Assembly: GCA_022695795.1 (NCBI GenBank)
Contig: MU404263.1
Coordinates: 1,441 to 21,429, forward strand
DNA length: 19,989 nucleotides
DNA from: Biscogniauxia marginata
Taxonomy: Eukaryota > Ascomycota > Sordariomycetes > Xylariales > Xylariaceae
Direction: 5' to 3'
A model generated the notes under the pieces. It did not search any database. It was not told the origin of the DNA and worked only from the letters and a program-made list of their open reading frames with translations. This document shows positions 1 through 9,308 of this stretch, piece by piece. The position numbers and the translations under genes were made by a program. The number at the start of each line of letters is the position of its first letter. Position 1 is the stretch's first letter.

Positions 1-120
1 GAAGAAACGTAGAAAACCAAAAAAGAAGAAACGTAGAAAACCAAAAAAGAAGAAACGTAGAAAACCAAAAAAGAAGAAACGTAGAAAACCAAAAAAGAAG
101 AAACGTAGAAAACCAAAAAA
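1..120 (+). repeat. Five perfect tandem copies of a 24-bp purine-rich unit
   Basis: The unit (gaagaaacgtagaaaacc followed by six A) is repeated exactly five times and then stops at 121, where sequence in frame with the protease begins. More copies may lie left of the window. Read in the pol frame, each unit carries a TAG. Read one frame over, it encodes a strongly basic eight-residue repeat of Lys, Arg and one Pro. The array lies where the gag-protease junction of the element should be. Confidence 0.95.
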
Positions 121-3100
121 CGGCAAAGGCTCTCGCTAATAAAACAATAAAAAGCCATAAATAACAAGTCCTTATATAAAGTCCAGTCGGGATTTAATAA
201 CATTATTATAACTAGAGTTAGGTATAATAAAAAAAAGTACAAAGCCTTAATAGATTTAAAAGTAAATAAAAGCTATGTCTTAATAAAAGTAACTCAAGAA
301 AACAGAATACCATAAATATATAAACAAAATCTATATAAATTATAGAACTTTAAAAGAAATATATCTAGTTACGAAAATAATAAGGTGCTAAAAGAAATAA
401 TTCCTTTTTTAGTAACTATTTAAAGACATCTCAAACAAGTTATTCTTAATATTACACACATATTAAATCATAACATGATTTTAAGAATGAATTAGCTTAG
501 AAAAAATAATTCACGAATAAATTTCGAGATAAATATACTCCATTAAAATTAAAAACAGGAGGAATTAACCGCTACAAATTACGAAATGAGTACCGCAAAT
601 AACTCTAAAGAAATAAATACAAAAACGAAATATATTACCTATATAATTTAAGTAACCAAACTTAAAAATCTAACGAAAAGAGTACTACGCAAGTACCTCC
701 GTTTCCACAAATTATTTAAAAATAAAACAAAAAAAGAATTACTAAAACATAGCTAATGAGATTACTAAATCTACTTTAAAAAAAGAAAATAACCAAAATT
801 ATTCCCAGTGTATCTTATAAATCAAGAAAAACAAAGAGCATTATAAAAGGGAATCCAGGAGGATCTTAATAAAGGATATATTTAAGAATTTAAATCTTTA
901 TTAAAATACCTAGTAATTATAGTACCTAAAATCGATAAAAACAAGAAACAATATATCAATGAAAAAGGAAACCTAGTGTAGAAACAAGTAATCAACTACC
1001 GACACTTAAATGAAATAACCAAAAAAAACAGGTATTTATTACTACTAATAAAACTTATAAAAAGACAAATTAGCAAAGCCTAAATCTTTATAACACTAAA
1101 CCTTCGCGATAAATACTATATAATTAGAATAATTAAGGAATATAAATAATATATAGCCTTTTAAACAATATATAGATATTATAAGTATAAAGTTATACTA
1201 TTTAGACTTACTAACACACTCGTTACATTTCAACATATAATCATAATAGTTCTTCGCAAGTTTCTGGACAAATTTGTATTTATTTACTTAAACAATATAC
1301 TAATTTACTCAAAAAACGAGAAAAAACATAAAAAACACGTAAAGCAAATGTTGGAAGCCCTGGAAAAGGCGAATCTACTCGTTCATCCAACTAAAAGTGA
1401 ATAGCATGTCAAGAAACTAAACTATCTAGGGTTTATAATAAATCCAGGAGAAATTCACATTTAAAAAGGAAAAATAATAATAATCAAGGATTAATTAGAA
1501 CCCAAGAATGTCACAAATATACACACATTTCTTGGCTTTATTAACTATGTTAAATAACTCATTAAAGATTTCGGGCGTATTACTAAACTATTAACGGAAC
1601 TAACTACCCTAACAAAAACAAGAAAGGCTTTCCATTTTACTAAAAAAGCCAAAAAAGCTTTTCAGCAATTAAAAGAAATTATAACTAATAAAATTATATA
1701 TAAATTTCCAAATAAAAATAAAAAGAAACGACTAAAAACAAACGCTTTAAATTTCGCCATTAAAACAGTTCTAAAGTAATTAAAAGATAATAAGAAATGG
1801 TACCTAGTCACGTACCTATTTAAAGCACTATATAATGCTAAACTAAATTATTAGATTTATAATAAGGAATTATTAATAGTTATTAGAGCACTAAAGAAAT
1901 AAGAACCATGGCTTAACAGAACCAAGGAACCTATTAACATCTATTTAGACTATAAGAACCTTACACGATTCATGACAATATAAACGCTTAACTAAAGACA
2001 TAAGTATTGAATGATTTTCTTGTCTAAATTTAATTTCAGAATTCAGCACATTAAGGGAAAGGAAAACATCTAAGCAGATCTTCTTAGCAAAAAAGGAGAT
2101 TATAAATCAAAAATCAACAAAAGAGATATCCAGATATTTAAACAACAAAATAACAGATTAATTATATTAACTTATATATAAATCAACATAAAAAACTAGA
2201 AATAACGGTTCAAAGAAAATTACAATTAAAAAAAAAAATAATTATAGTCTTAACAAGAATCTAGCGATAAACTTCTTTTATACAAAGAAAAAGTATATAT
2301 ATTAAAACAAGTACAAAACGAATTTATCAAAGAATTTCACGAACATCCTTTACACGGCCACCAAGGGATTTTTAAAACGATAAAACGACTTCAAAAAGAA
2401 TTTGACTTTCCAGGAATACGACAAATAATTAAAAAAATTATAAAAAATTATAATATCTATAATAAGGCTAAAGCATCACGACATAAACCATATAAACTAT
2501 TATAACTAACACAAATACCTAATAAAACATGAAATATAATTACATGGAACTTCATAATGAAACTTCTAGAGTTAAAAGATCCTATTATAGAAATACATTA
2601 TAACAACATATAAATAATCATTAATAAACTCACAAAATACGCCTACTTCTTACCATTCAACAAATTAAACATAATAAAACAATTAGCTTTTAGCTTTTTA
2701 AAAAAATATGTCAATAAACATAAACTATTAAAACGCATTATTTTAAACAAAAATAAATTATTCACGTCGAAATTTTAAACCAGCCTAATAAAACGAATAA
2801 AAATCAAATAAAAGTTATTTATAATATACCACCTCTAAATAAATAAGCAAACAAAAAGATTAAACCAAATAATAAAACAATATCTACAAAGTTATATCAA
2901 CTAAAAAATAAATAACTAAATAAAATTACTACTAATAACCCAAATAATATACAACACTTCGATCAACGAAAACATAAAGATATTACCACATAAAGCAGTG
3001 TACAAGCAAAAAGCGGAAGCCTAAAAACAACCAATCAAACTCACAAAAGTACCAAAAGTCGAAATAAAGGCCCCAAAAGCAAAAATACTATCCAAAAAGA

Positions 3101-3681
3101 TCCAAACAATACAATAACAACTACAAAAAAAATTATAATTCATTTAAAATAAAATAACAAAGTATTATAATAAAAAAAAAATTAAAGAACTAATTCTTAA
3201 AAAAAAAAACATAATTTACTTACTTCGCTAACAATAAAACGTAACATTAAAAACACCCTAAATTAAAATAAAACAACCCAACAAAAAACTAAAATTCAAG
3301 AAATTAAAACTATATAGAATTAAAAAAGTTATTTCAAAAATTAATTATAAACTTTCGCTATTAAAGAGATCCAAAATACATCTTATATTTCATATTTCAC
3401 TCTTAAAACCAACACTAAAAAACGCCTCGCTAAAAAAACAATTAAAATTTAAAAAGAATCCTAATAAATACAAAGTCGAAAAAATACTAAATTCAAAAAA
3501 AGTTAATAATTAACTATAATATCTCGTTAAATAAAAAGGTTACCCACTCGAGAAAAATACTTAAAAACCTCTTAAACATTTAAAAAACCTAACAAATAAA
3601 ATTAAGAATTTTCACCGCTAAAATCTAAACTAGCCAAAAAAACCTAAATATCGAGATCTTAATCCTACTAAGGAAAATTAA
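1..3681 (+). pseudogene. Decayed gag-pol polyprotein (PR-RT-RH-INT-chromodomain)
   Basis: One frame (positions congruent to 1 mod 3) can be followed through all domains. In the protease (about 238-280), the ALID start of the motif is readable but the following Asp-Ser-Gly-type residues are altered; a HNMILRMN stretch follows near 470-490. In the RT, FRLTN is followed by FQH and by YLNN at 1,285-1,296 where the family has YLDD; the earlier catalytic Asp also reads Asn (TLNLRDKYY). In RNase H, TNALN stands where TDASD is usual. In integrase, the two Cys of the HHCC finger read Tyr (NYNIYN), the first core Asp is Asn (TWNF), the second reads Asn (about 2,746) and the Glu reads Lys (NKQTKRLNQ). 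The chromodomain starts YKVEKIL (3,469) and includes KGYPLEKNT. Stops are scattered throughout, but no frame change was seen at the motifs checked. The frame ends near TAA 3,679-3,681 beside an A-rich tract. Confidence 0.9.
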
Positions 3682-3739
3682 AAAAAAAAAAAAGGTAAGC
3701 CTTAAAAACAAATAAATTCTACGAAAATTCAGGTTAACA

Positions 3740-4249
3740 TTACAATTCCTTTATACATTATAATTCTTTAATAAAACGTTTCTATTTTTCTTTTTTACAC
3801 TCGACACGCTTTAAATCCTTTATAAAATTAAAACCCCGAGTAACCATTTTACGAAGTTTACTCGACTACAATTTACGCTTAGTCCTAAAGCGTAAAATGC
3901 GGTTTATAACTATCTCCTTAACAGCATAAATAATCTTATAATGGGATTCTGCTTCCTCAAGCTCGGCCTCGACCTTTTAAAACTATTCCGTAATTTCAAA
4001 TACACTTTTTCGCGAAATACCAAACACGTCACATCGCGATCGACCTAATCTTATATATTTCACATAACGATTAAAATCCTCCGAAACAATATAATCTTTT
4101 TTATTACGCTTATAATAAAAACAAGTTATCTCTTTTTTACCATAAAAAACAACAAAATTTAAAAGAACTACCTTATTTTTAGCTTATTTCTCGGCTCGAC
4201 ACAAAATATTAAAATTTTCTTTATAAAGTTTTATTATACGATAAGACAT
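3740..4249 (-). pseudogene. Decayed antisense reading frame inside the retrotransposon 3' region
   Basis: On the minus strand, from ATG at 4,249 to TAA at 3,742-3,740, a 169-codon frame reads as a plausible protein interrupted only by TAA/TAG codons of the kind RIP makes. It starts MSYRIIKLYKENFN and contains a basic segment with several Tyr and one Cys (CFYYKRNKKDYIVSED), then RLGRSRCDVFG, an acidic helix-like stretch (VEAELEEAE) and a basic stretch (RFRTKRK). I infer that some Tyr were Cys, giving a former Cys-rich zinc-binding-like segment. From memory, short Cys-rich proteins of this style occur as repeat-associated hypothetical proteins in filamentous fungi; I cannot verify this here. 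Its position between pol and the LTR, in opposite orientation, suggests an accessory frame of the element. Function is unknown. Confidence 0.55.
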
Positions 4250-4690
4250 TATAAACTAAATTAAAAAAAGCTTAAACCTCTTAACAAATCGAAAGAAAAA
4301 ATAATTAACTCTCTCTTTATCTTTAAAACAAAAATTCTCGAAAAAGAAAAATAATATTACGAGACTCCTAAAGTGGAAAACGAGTGCCGCGCACGTAACC
4401 CCATCGAATATGTAAATAATAGGTAAAATAACCTACGATTTAACTATTCAATAAATATATAAATAATAAGTAAAGCAACCTACGATTTAACTATTCAATA
4501 AATTATATAAAAGGAAAAACGAGTATAAATAAATTAGAATTTCCTTATATAATTAGTCTCTCGTTCCTTAGCTATCAATCTAAAACTACAGTCACTCTTT
4601 AATACTATAATAAGAGTACCTTAAAACCTCTCTAACGAACATAACATTATAAATCCTTAAACCAATCTCAACCCACTGTTACCTCCAAAT
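4250..4690. other. LTR-like tail of the retrotransposon
   Basis: AT-rich DNA without coding potential lies behind the antisense frame. It contains a less decayed patch (gtggaaaacgagtgccgcgc, about 4,372-4,391), a 47-bp tandem duplication, and a TATA-like tract (tatataaaagg, 4,504-4,514) followed by pyrimidine-rich sequence. That order is what one would expect of LTR U3 and promoter. TG...CA ends and a target-site duplication could not be fixed, because RIP changes exactly those bases. Confidence 0.45.
4408..4501. repeat. 47-bp tandem duplication in the LTR-like region
   Basis: Two adjacent copies with a period of 47 bp (4,408-4,454 and 4,455-4,501) share the segment acctacgatttaactattca exactly. 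The differences I see (4,412/4,459, 4,422/4,469, 4,428/4,475 and 4,429/4,476) are all transitions, as expected if the duplication is older than the RIP damage. Confidence 0.85.
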
Positions 4691-4720
4691 CAAGAAAACC
4701 CAGTACGTACTCACCTGTGA

Positions 4721-4858
4721 AGTCAGCTGACTAGGAATACACAGGGAGGTTCGTCACACGAACGTCATATATGTAGTGGTTGTGGACACTGGAAATGCCC
4801 AGATTGCGGCTGTCCTGATTGGGATCGGTTCTGCGTGCCAGATGACCCAGCTGAGTAA
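4721..4858 (+). other. Short Cys-rich reading frame, unassigned (possible terminal exon or relic)
   Basis: An open stretch of 45 codons plus stop (TGA before 4,721; TAA 4,856-4,858) begins just outside the transposon boundary. It has no Met, so by itself it is not a gene. Its second half is unusually rich in Cys and Trp (CSGCGHWKCPDCGCPDWDRFC), spaced C-x2-C-x4-C-x2-C-x-C-x6-C, which would suit a small zinc-binding knuckle or the end of a Cys-rich secreted protein. It could be a terminal exon with an upstream acceptor, a fragment, or chance. Upstream DNA gives no convincing partner exon. Confidence 0.2.
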
Positions 4859-6165
4859 GGACGAGGGAGACCGTGAGCTGGGTAAGTCGACGGGACTTTT
4901 AAAGGCGCAAGCTGGCAATGGTCCTTCGCGAATACACTGGTCCTGCGATGTTCCTTTTTTCGAGGGAGGCGATGGCTACACAAGAAGTAGCCAAGGTCAA
5001 CCGATATGAAGAAAGTGAAACCCTCGGGTGCTCATGTTTCCAAATAAACCAGGGTCTTGAAACTGACAACAATAAACCTGTGGTGATGATATTTTGGTGT
5101 TGAGGTTCCAAACAAAACAAGCTCGGCGAATCGCATGCAGATTTCATGTAATTCCCAGACATGATCACGAATGATCATCTTTCAACACATACGACGACGA
5201 CTACATAACGAGCGAGTTAGCAATTAATCTAAGCATGCATTCCTTTATAAAGCCTCATACATTCAGGTGACATCAAACTGCGACCTGGTCATAACAAGGA
5301 GGAGTTATCGAGGGCCAGAATACTAGGTGGTTCACAAAATGTGCTGCTAGATCTTATCATGCATTAGTTGTAGGTTATTTACCTGGTTAGATGTTAGTAT
5401 CAATCAATATGTCTAATGCCTAAAATACTTGAAATGAGGTTGAATTCTAGCTTTTTGTGGTAGGCGCCAATCACTATGTCTTCAGTACGACACCAGTCTC
5501 GGTATCTCGATAAAAAGCACCATCCATAGTCTCTCCCTTTGAAGAATTAATCTAGTTTCTAGCTTGGTAGGGGAAGATGAAACTGAAGCCCAAGCCCCTT
5601 GGCCTACACCAAAATGATGAAAGAGGTGGCGATATATGTAGTCACTTGAAATGCTTCACGTTGTCTGTGGTTTGGTTGGTGCTATCCTGTCTGTTGGACT
5701 GTTGGACACATGATCGGGTGGGCTTATTGTGTTTGTGTTATGTTGTTATATTGTGTGAGTATAATTTTAGGCACAGACCCCGACTTTCTGAGTTAGTATT
5801 TATCACATCCCTAGACCTATACACGCCGGCAGTATTAGCTAGTGTTTAACGAGCAGGATGTTACAACAGTGAGTTGTCTATCCACCAACCATGGATCAAG
5901 TTCTTCCTCTCGTATCAAAATAGTAGGAGTATCCGCTTTCCGCCGACTATGAACCTTCCGGCAATAACGGCACGGGAGGTCGCCGGGGCTACAGATGCTG
6001 AAAGTCGCGTAAACCTCCGAAATGAATAAGCTCCGAGATACGGGGAGCAGCAAAACGGGCTGCACAAATGCTACCTTATACAGCGCATTCCCCTCGCAGC
6101 TTGTCCATTATTTCCAAAAACTCACAAAAGCATCGATATATTGAATCATAGCCTAGTAATAGCTA
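4859..6165. other. Intergenic, no supportable gene
   Basis: This is moderately AT-rich DNA with only short overlapping reading frames on both strands. The longest (5,577-5,849, +) starts with ATG and has a hydrophobic, Cys- and Trp-rich middle, but I do not recognise it and see no fungal splice context. No RNA gene or mobile element was recognised. Confidence 0.5.
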
Positions 6166-6232
6166 ATGTACATAGCCGTCTCAACACCACTTAGCACCCA
6201 AACGCTCCTAACACTCATATTGATCACCAACC

Positions 6233-6623
6233 ATGGCACCCTTACAACAGCAGTCCCCGAGCCCACGTATACCCCAGCCTCTCTGTTGAAAGCCCTGTTA
6301 GTACCCTTGACGGTGCAGGGCGTGTCCAAGGGATGCAAGATCGTCGGGGCCGCGATCTTATTCAAGGAGGACCTCGCGGCTCTCACGGCGGCGATGAACA
6401 ATGACGCGGTCTCGCTGCTGCCGCACGTGGAGGTCTACTAATCCAAGAGTTCTTCGTACAGAAGTACCTTGCGTCGCCGTCGCCGTGTTCGCCAACTTCA
6501 GGACAGGCAGGAGTAAAAGGGGTAGAGGGGGAAGTATCCTCCTCCACGACGACATGCTACCTAGAGGTAAAACTCATACAGCTCGGCATAACCAGGATTG
6601 CACTCGCTCCGGAGACGTACTAG
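6233..6623 (+). pseudogene. Frameshifted relic resembling a nucleoside (cytidine/dCMP-type) deaminase
   Basis: The frame ending at TAA 6,439-6,441 encodes YTPASLLKALLVPL, then GVSKGCKIVGAAIL, AAMNND and PHVEVY. This resembles the N-terminal half of fungal CMP/dCMP-type deaminase-fold proteins: a GxxKGxKIxGAAIL strand, a TNN/MNND turn and the H-x-E zinc/catalytic motif (His codon 6,424-6,426, Glu codon 6,430-6,432). After the TAA, another frame (from 6,441) continues with IQEFFVQKYLASP, which is what the family would show next, so a one-base frameshift is inferred. That frame stays open to TAG 6,621-6,623, but the second zinc motif P-C-x2-C is not found. An ATG in good context (accATGGca, 6,233) is out of frame with the domain, implying a second lesion. 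The family assignment is from memory of the fold and moderately uncertain. Confidence 0.45.
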
Positions 6624-7137
6624 TTGGGGCCGAATAGGGCGATGGTCGTAGGCTTAATAAGGGGCAAACCCTTTTTTTCCGGGCGAAGGGGATGCAGCGC
6701 GGATATACAATTAATTATAATGGGGTAACGTGCTTTATACGATATTATATTCTATCCGTGACGACTTTTAGTAAACGCAAAGTAATTTCGATATCGGCAA
6801 ACCACATACTTAATATCCTCTCGGTGCTCTGGGATCTTAATACCATCAGCGTTCCGAAGAGCATCGGCTTCGCCACCCTCCGGCCGCCCATTTACAGGTC
6901 CCGGAACTGGTGGTCACGCTCCTCTCATCCCTACCAGCCTTTACATTTATTACACCAGCCTTTTGCTTCGACTTCCGACTTCGAAGCTCACCACTTGAAC
7001 CTAGTAACGAATTAATCTCGTCGCTGTCCCCCGTGCTTTTTGATTCTAAGAGTACAGCGGTCCTACAATACTATGAATTCAATATTTAAGAAAACAAACG
7101 CACTTGAGATGCATGTCGATGTACCTACTCCTTGAAA
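6624..7137. other. Intergenic, no supportable gene
   Basis: An open frame at 6,692-7,015 (+, 107 codons) contains an unusual Trp/Ser/Pro-rich end, but it has no recognisable domain and overlaps an equally open neighbouring frame. The right part is the downstream flank of the minus-strand hydrolase gene. Confidence 0.45.
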
Positions 7138-8266
7138 TCACAAGATAGCCAAAATATCTTCTTGTCTCTTCCATCCTGCCTTCGATGTATCTTTCAGAAA
7201 CTTCTCCATAACCTTGATAATCTCTTCAGACCTCTGGCCACTAAAGACAGTGAGATGTTTTGCTCCCTTGGCTAAATATAATCTCTTTGGCGCCTTTAAG
7301 CTCTCAAACACCTCCTTCTGCTCATCTGGGCTTGACATATTATCATGTTCTGGTACTATCATTAGCACCGGCACCTCCTGTAACAACTCCTTAATCACCT
7401 CTTTCGGCCGGGCCAGTGCTAGTTTACGGTATGTCTGTAGCGTAGTGCTGTCTGTAAATCCCTTAAGCCCCTTCGCGGCAGACTTTTGCATAAATTCATA
7501 CCACTCGAGACCCCCTTTGGCCTCAGGACCGGCTATCCCAGATGGGCACTCGCCGCGGCTGTCGGCGCTTAGCAAGGTAAGGGGCGCATTTCCGCGCAGC
7601 TGGGATATGCGGTCGCGGACAAGCTGCTTACAAAGGGTCTTGCGCTTGGCCTCGATGATAAAGCTGAAATGAGGGCATACCATGATAAGGCCTCTGGGAC
7701 GAATGTCGATGGCTGCACAGAGCCCGCTCACCGTCCCACCTAATGACATGCCCCAGAGGAAGATATGGTCGCTATCGACAGTTGGCAAGGCAGAGACATG
7801 AGTGATGATATCTAGTATGACAGAAGGCAAGTGTGAGGATGACAGGCCAATTAAAGGGGCATTGTAGTAGCGAAAATGGACAGCTGAGTTCGGTCTATTA
7901 AAAAGGAAAGATTACCAACTGCTCACCGGAGAGGTCCTCGGACATCTTGTATGGGTCAACCTCGTTCCTAGGCATTCCTTCGCTGGCGCCGATGCTTCGC
8001 GCATCGTAAAGGAGGACGTTGTACCCTCGAGACTGGAACATCTCTGCGATAGGCCCAAGGGAAAGTTCTTTGATACAATGAAACTAAATACACCGTTATT
8101 ATGAGCTTAGGTTGCTTGCTCGTGTATATACATGGGAAAACATCCATTCACGTACACCATGTGACATGATGACGGCAGGAGCCGGCCTATCAACAGGATA
8201 AAACCAGCACCTGATAGTAGTGCCGTCGAGTGTCTTGCATTCGAATGGTTCATATCGAGACGCCAT
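7138..8266 (-). CDS. Alpha/beta hydrolase, polyketide transferase af380-like family (3 exons)
   Basis: Exons on the minus strand are 8,266-8,156, 8,083-7,927 and 7,811-7,138 (stop TGA 7,140-7,138), giving 313 residues, a normal length for the family. Intron 1 (72 nt) has donor GTACGT and acceptor TTTAG; intron 2 (115 nt) has donor GTGAGC and acceptor ACTAG. The start MASRYEPFECKTLDG fits the first beta strands. SHGFHCIKEL (about 35-44) is the oxyanion-side loop, and YDARSIGASEGMPRNEVDP is the hallmark segment of the fungal af380-like hydrolases. GMSLG (110-114) is the nucleophile elbow with Ser112; the acid is probably Asp246 in PEHDN and the base His275 in GAKHL. There is no signal peptide or membrane segment, so it is probably cytosolic. 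Relatives act as hydrolases or acyltransferases in secondary-metabolite pathways, but no synthase lies nearby, so the substrate is unknown. Choice of the intron 2 acceptor rests on the family pattern EDLSD; another in-frame acceptor exists 72 nt upstream. Confidence 0.88.
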
Positions 8267-8933
8267 TATGCACCGTTCCTGTAAAGGATTCTGAAGAGAA
8301 AGGTTCCTGATTATAGGTATATAGTTGGATAATCATCAAGGGCGTGTATGAAACCGATGTAGGCTGAAGCTTTTTGGTTTCGCTCTAGGTGAGCACATAG
8401 GGAGGGTTAACAACATAGAAGGACCACTGATTATCGCTGAGGAAAACGAGAATTTTATCTACGAGGAACATAGCAATGAGTAGATATGATTCAAGAGGTT
8501 GTGCAAGGGTTTCCCGCATCGTACATCACCGTTTATCATCAAACTAGATTTCCCGAGATAGCGCATAGCTTACCACTAGATATGCTCATACAGTTTGCCG
8601 TGGTTAGATGATAGATTTCAGGTAGCATTCGGGAAATGTACTGTTGTTAATTGTAAATTATGCATGCCGGACAAGTTGTATGCGTCTAATATATCTATCA
8701 GCCCAATCGGATCACCTGCTTATATACGAGGCACTCAAGGTAAGTGGTCGATCCTTTATCATTAGTTGACTAGTCCGCCATGTCTACCTAGGTCACCGCT
8801 ATCACATCCATTGATTAAATCTCACTCGTGAAGCCGGACAAATCTTGCAAACCTACGACCACGATCCGGGGACTATTACATCACCTTGGAAGCTAAAGTT
8901 CGAGGGATGTAGAATCTATATCTCACCTCACTC
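8267..8933. other. Upstream region of the minus-strand hydrolase
   Basis: No reading frame of note. This is the presumed promoter and 5' leader of the hydrolase gene, whose start codon is at 8,266. The DNA is AT-leaning with no clear TATA box or strong pyrimidine tract, and no operator could be named. Confidence 0.4.
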
Positions 8934-9308
8934 TTGCTTTCTAAACAGCCACTAGAGTTTGTCACCTGGCTTTCACGATTTTCCAATATAGTCGAAAATA
9001 AGAAGCTAGCACATTATGTGGACATTTATCGATGCCTCTTGGGTGCTGCTCGCAACGTTGGCTGCGTCACCGAGCACCGAGTGGCGCATCGGACCAAGGA
9101 AGCCACTGATAAATGGGATTGGACGCTGCTGACTGAGAGTACGTTGCGATATGTAGAGGAACACTCGGTCATGCTGCAGCAAAGCATGGGTGGCGACAGC
9201 GCAGTTGTACGGGTGGATTCATGCACGCCTGGGAGCCAATTTGTACGCGTTAGGTATAACAAATGCACACGGTTTGGTGTTGCTAGCTGGAGAGTCGTTG
9301 ACGGTTAA
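8934..9308 (+). other. Unrecognised open reading frame, possible exon or relic
   Basis: The frame is open for 124 codons up to TAA 9,306-9,308, but it has no ATG near its 5' end; the first Met codons come about two thirds of the way in. The predicted residues are of average composition (LAHYVDIYRCLLGAARNVG, later VEEHSVMLQQSMGGD) and I recognise no domain. It could be an internal or last exon of an unpredicted gene, a relic, or chance. Confidence 0.18.

Larger units (their letters stand above)
1..4690 (+). mobile_element. RIP-degraded Ty3/gypsy chromovirus LTR retrotransposon (5' part outside window)
   Basis: This is a decayed copy of an LTR retrotransposon of the Ty3/gypsy group with an integrase C-terminal chromodomain. 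Domain order read in + frame 1 is protease (about 230-550), reverse transcriptase (about 850-1,310), RNase H (about 1,700-2,090), integrase (about 2,290-3,100) and chromodomain (about 3,465-3,605). The order RT-RNase H-integrase separates it from Ty1/copia. Base composition is extremely AT-rich and the damage is of C-to-T or G-to-A type: Asp became Asn, Gly became Lys, Cys became Tyr, and many TAA/TAG codons appear, which is the RIP signature of ascomycetes. The 5' LTR and most of gag must lie left of the window. The right boundary is placed where composition changes abruptly (about 4,690-4,730); exact LTR ends and the target-site duplication could not be identified. The copy cannot be autonomous because its catalytic residues are lost. 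Confidence 0.93.

Noticed and set aside
1..4690. CRISPR-like or satellite array
   Set aside because: The only regular array is the 24-bp tandem repeat without spacers, and the remainder is readable as a retrotransposon.
7214..7672. 152-codon plus-strand frame over the hydrolase
   Set aside because: It is antisense to the hydrolase exon that carries the Ser-Asp-His triad, and it has no domain of its own.
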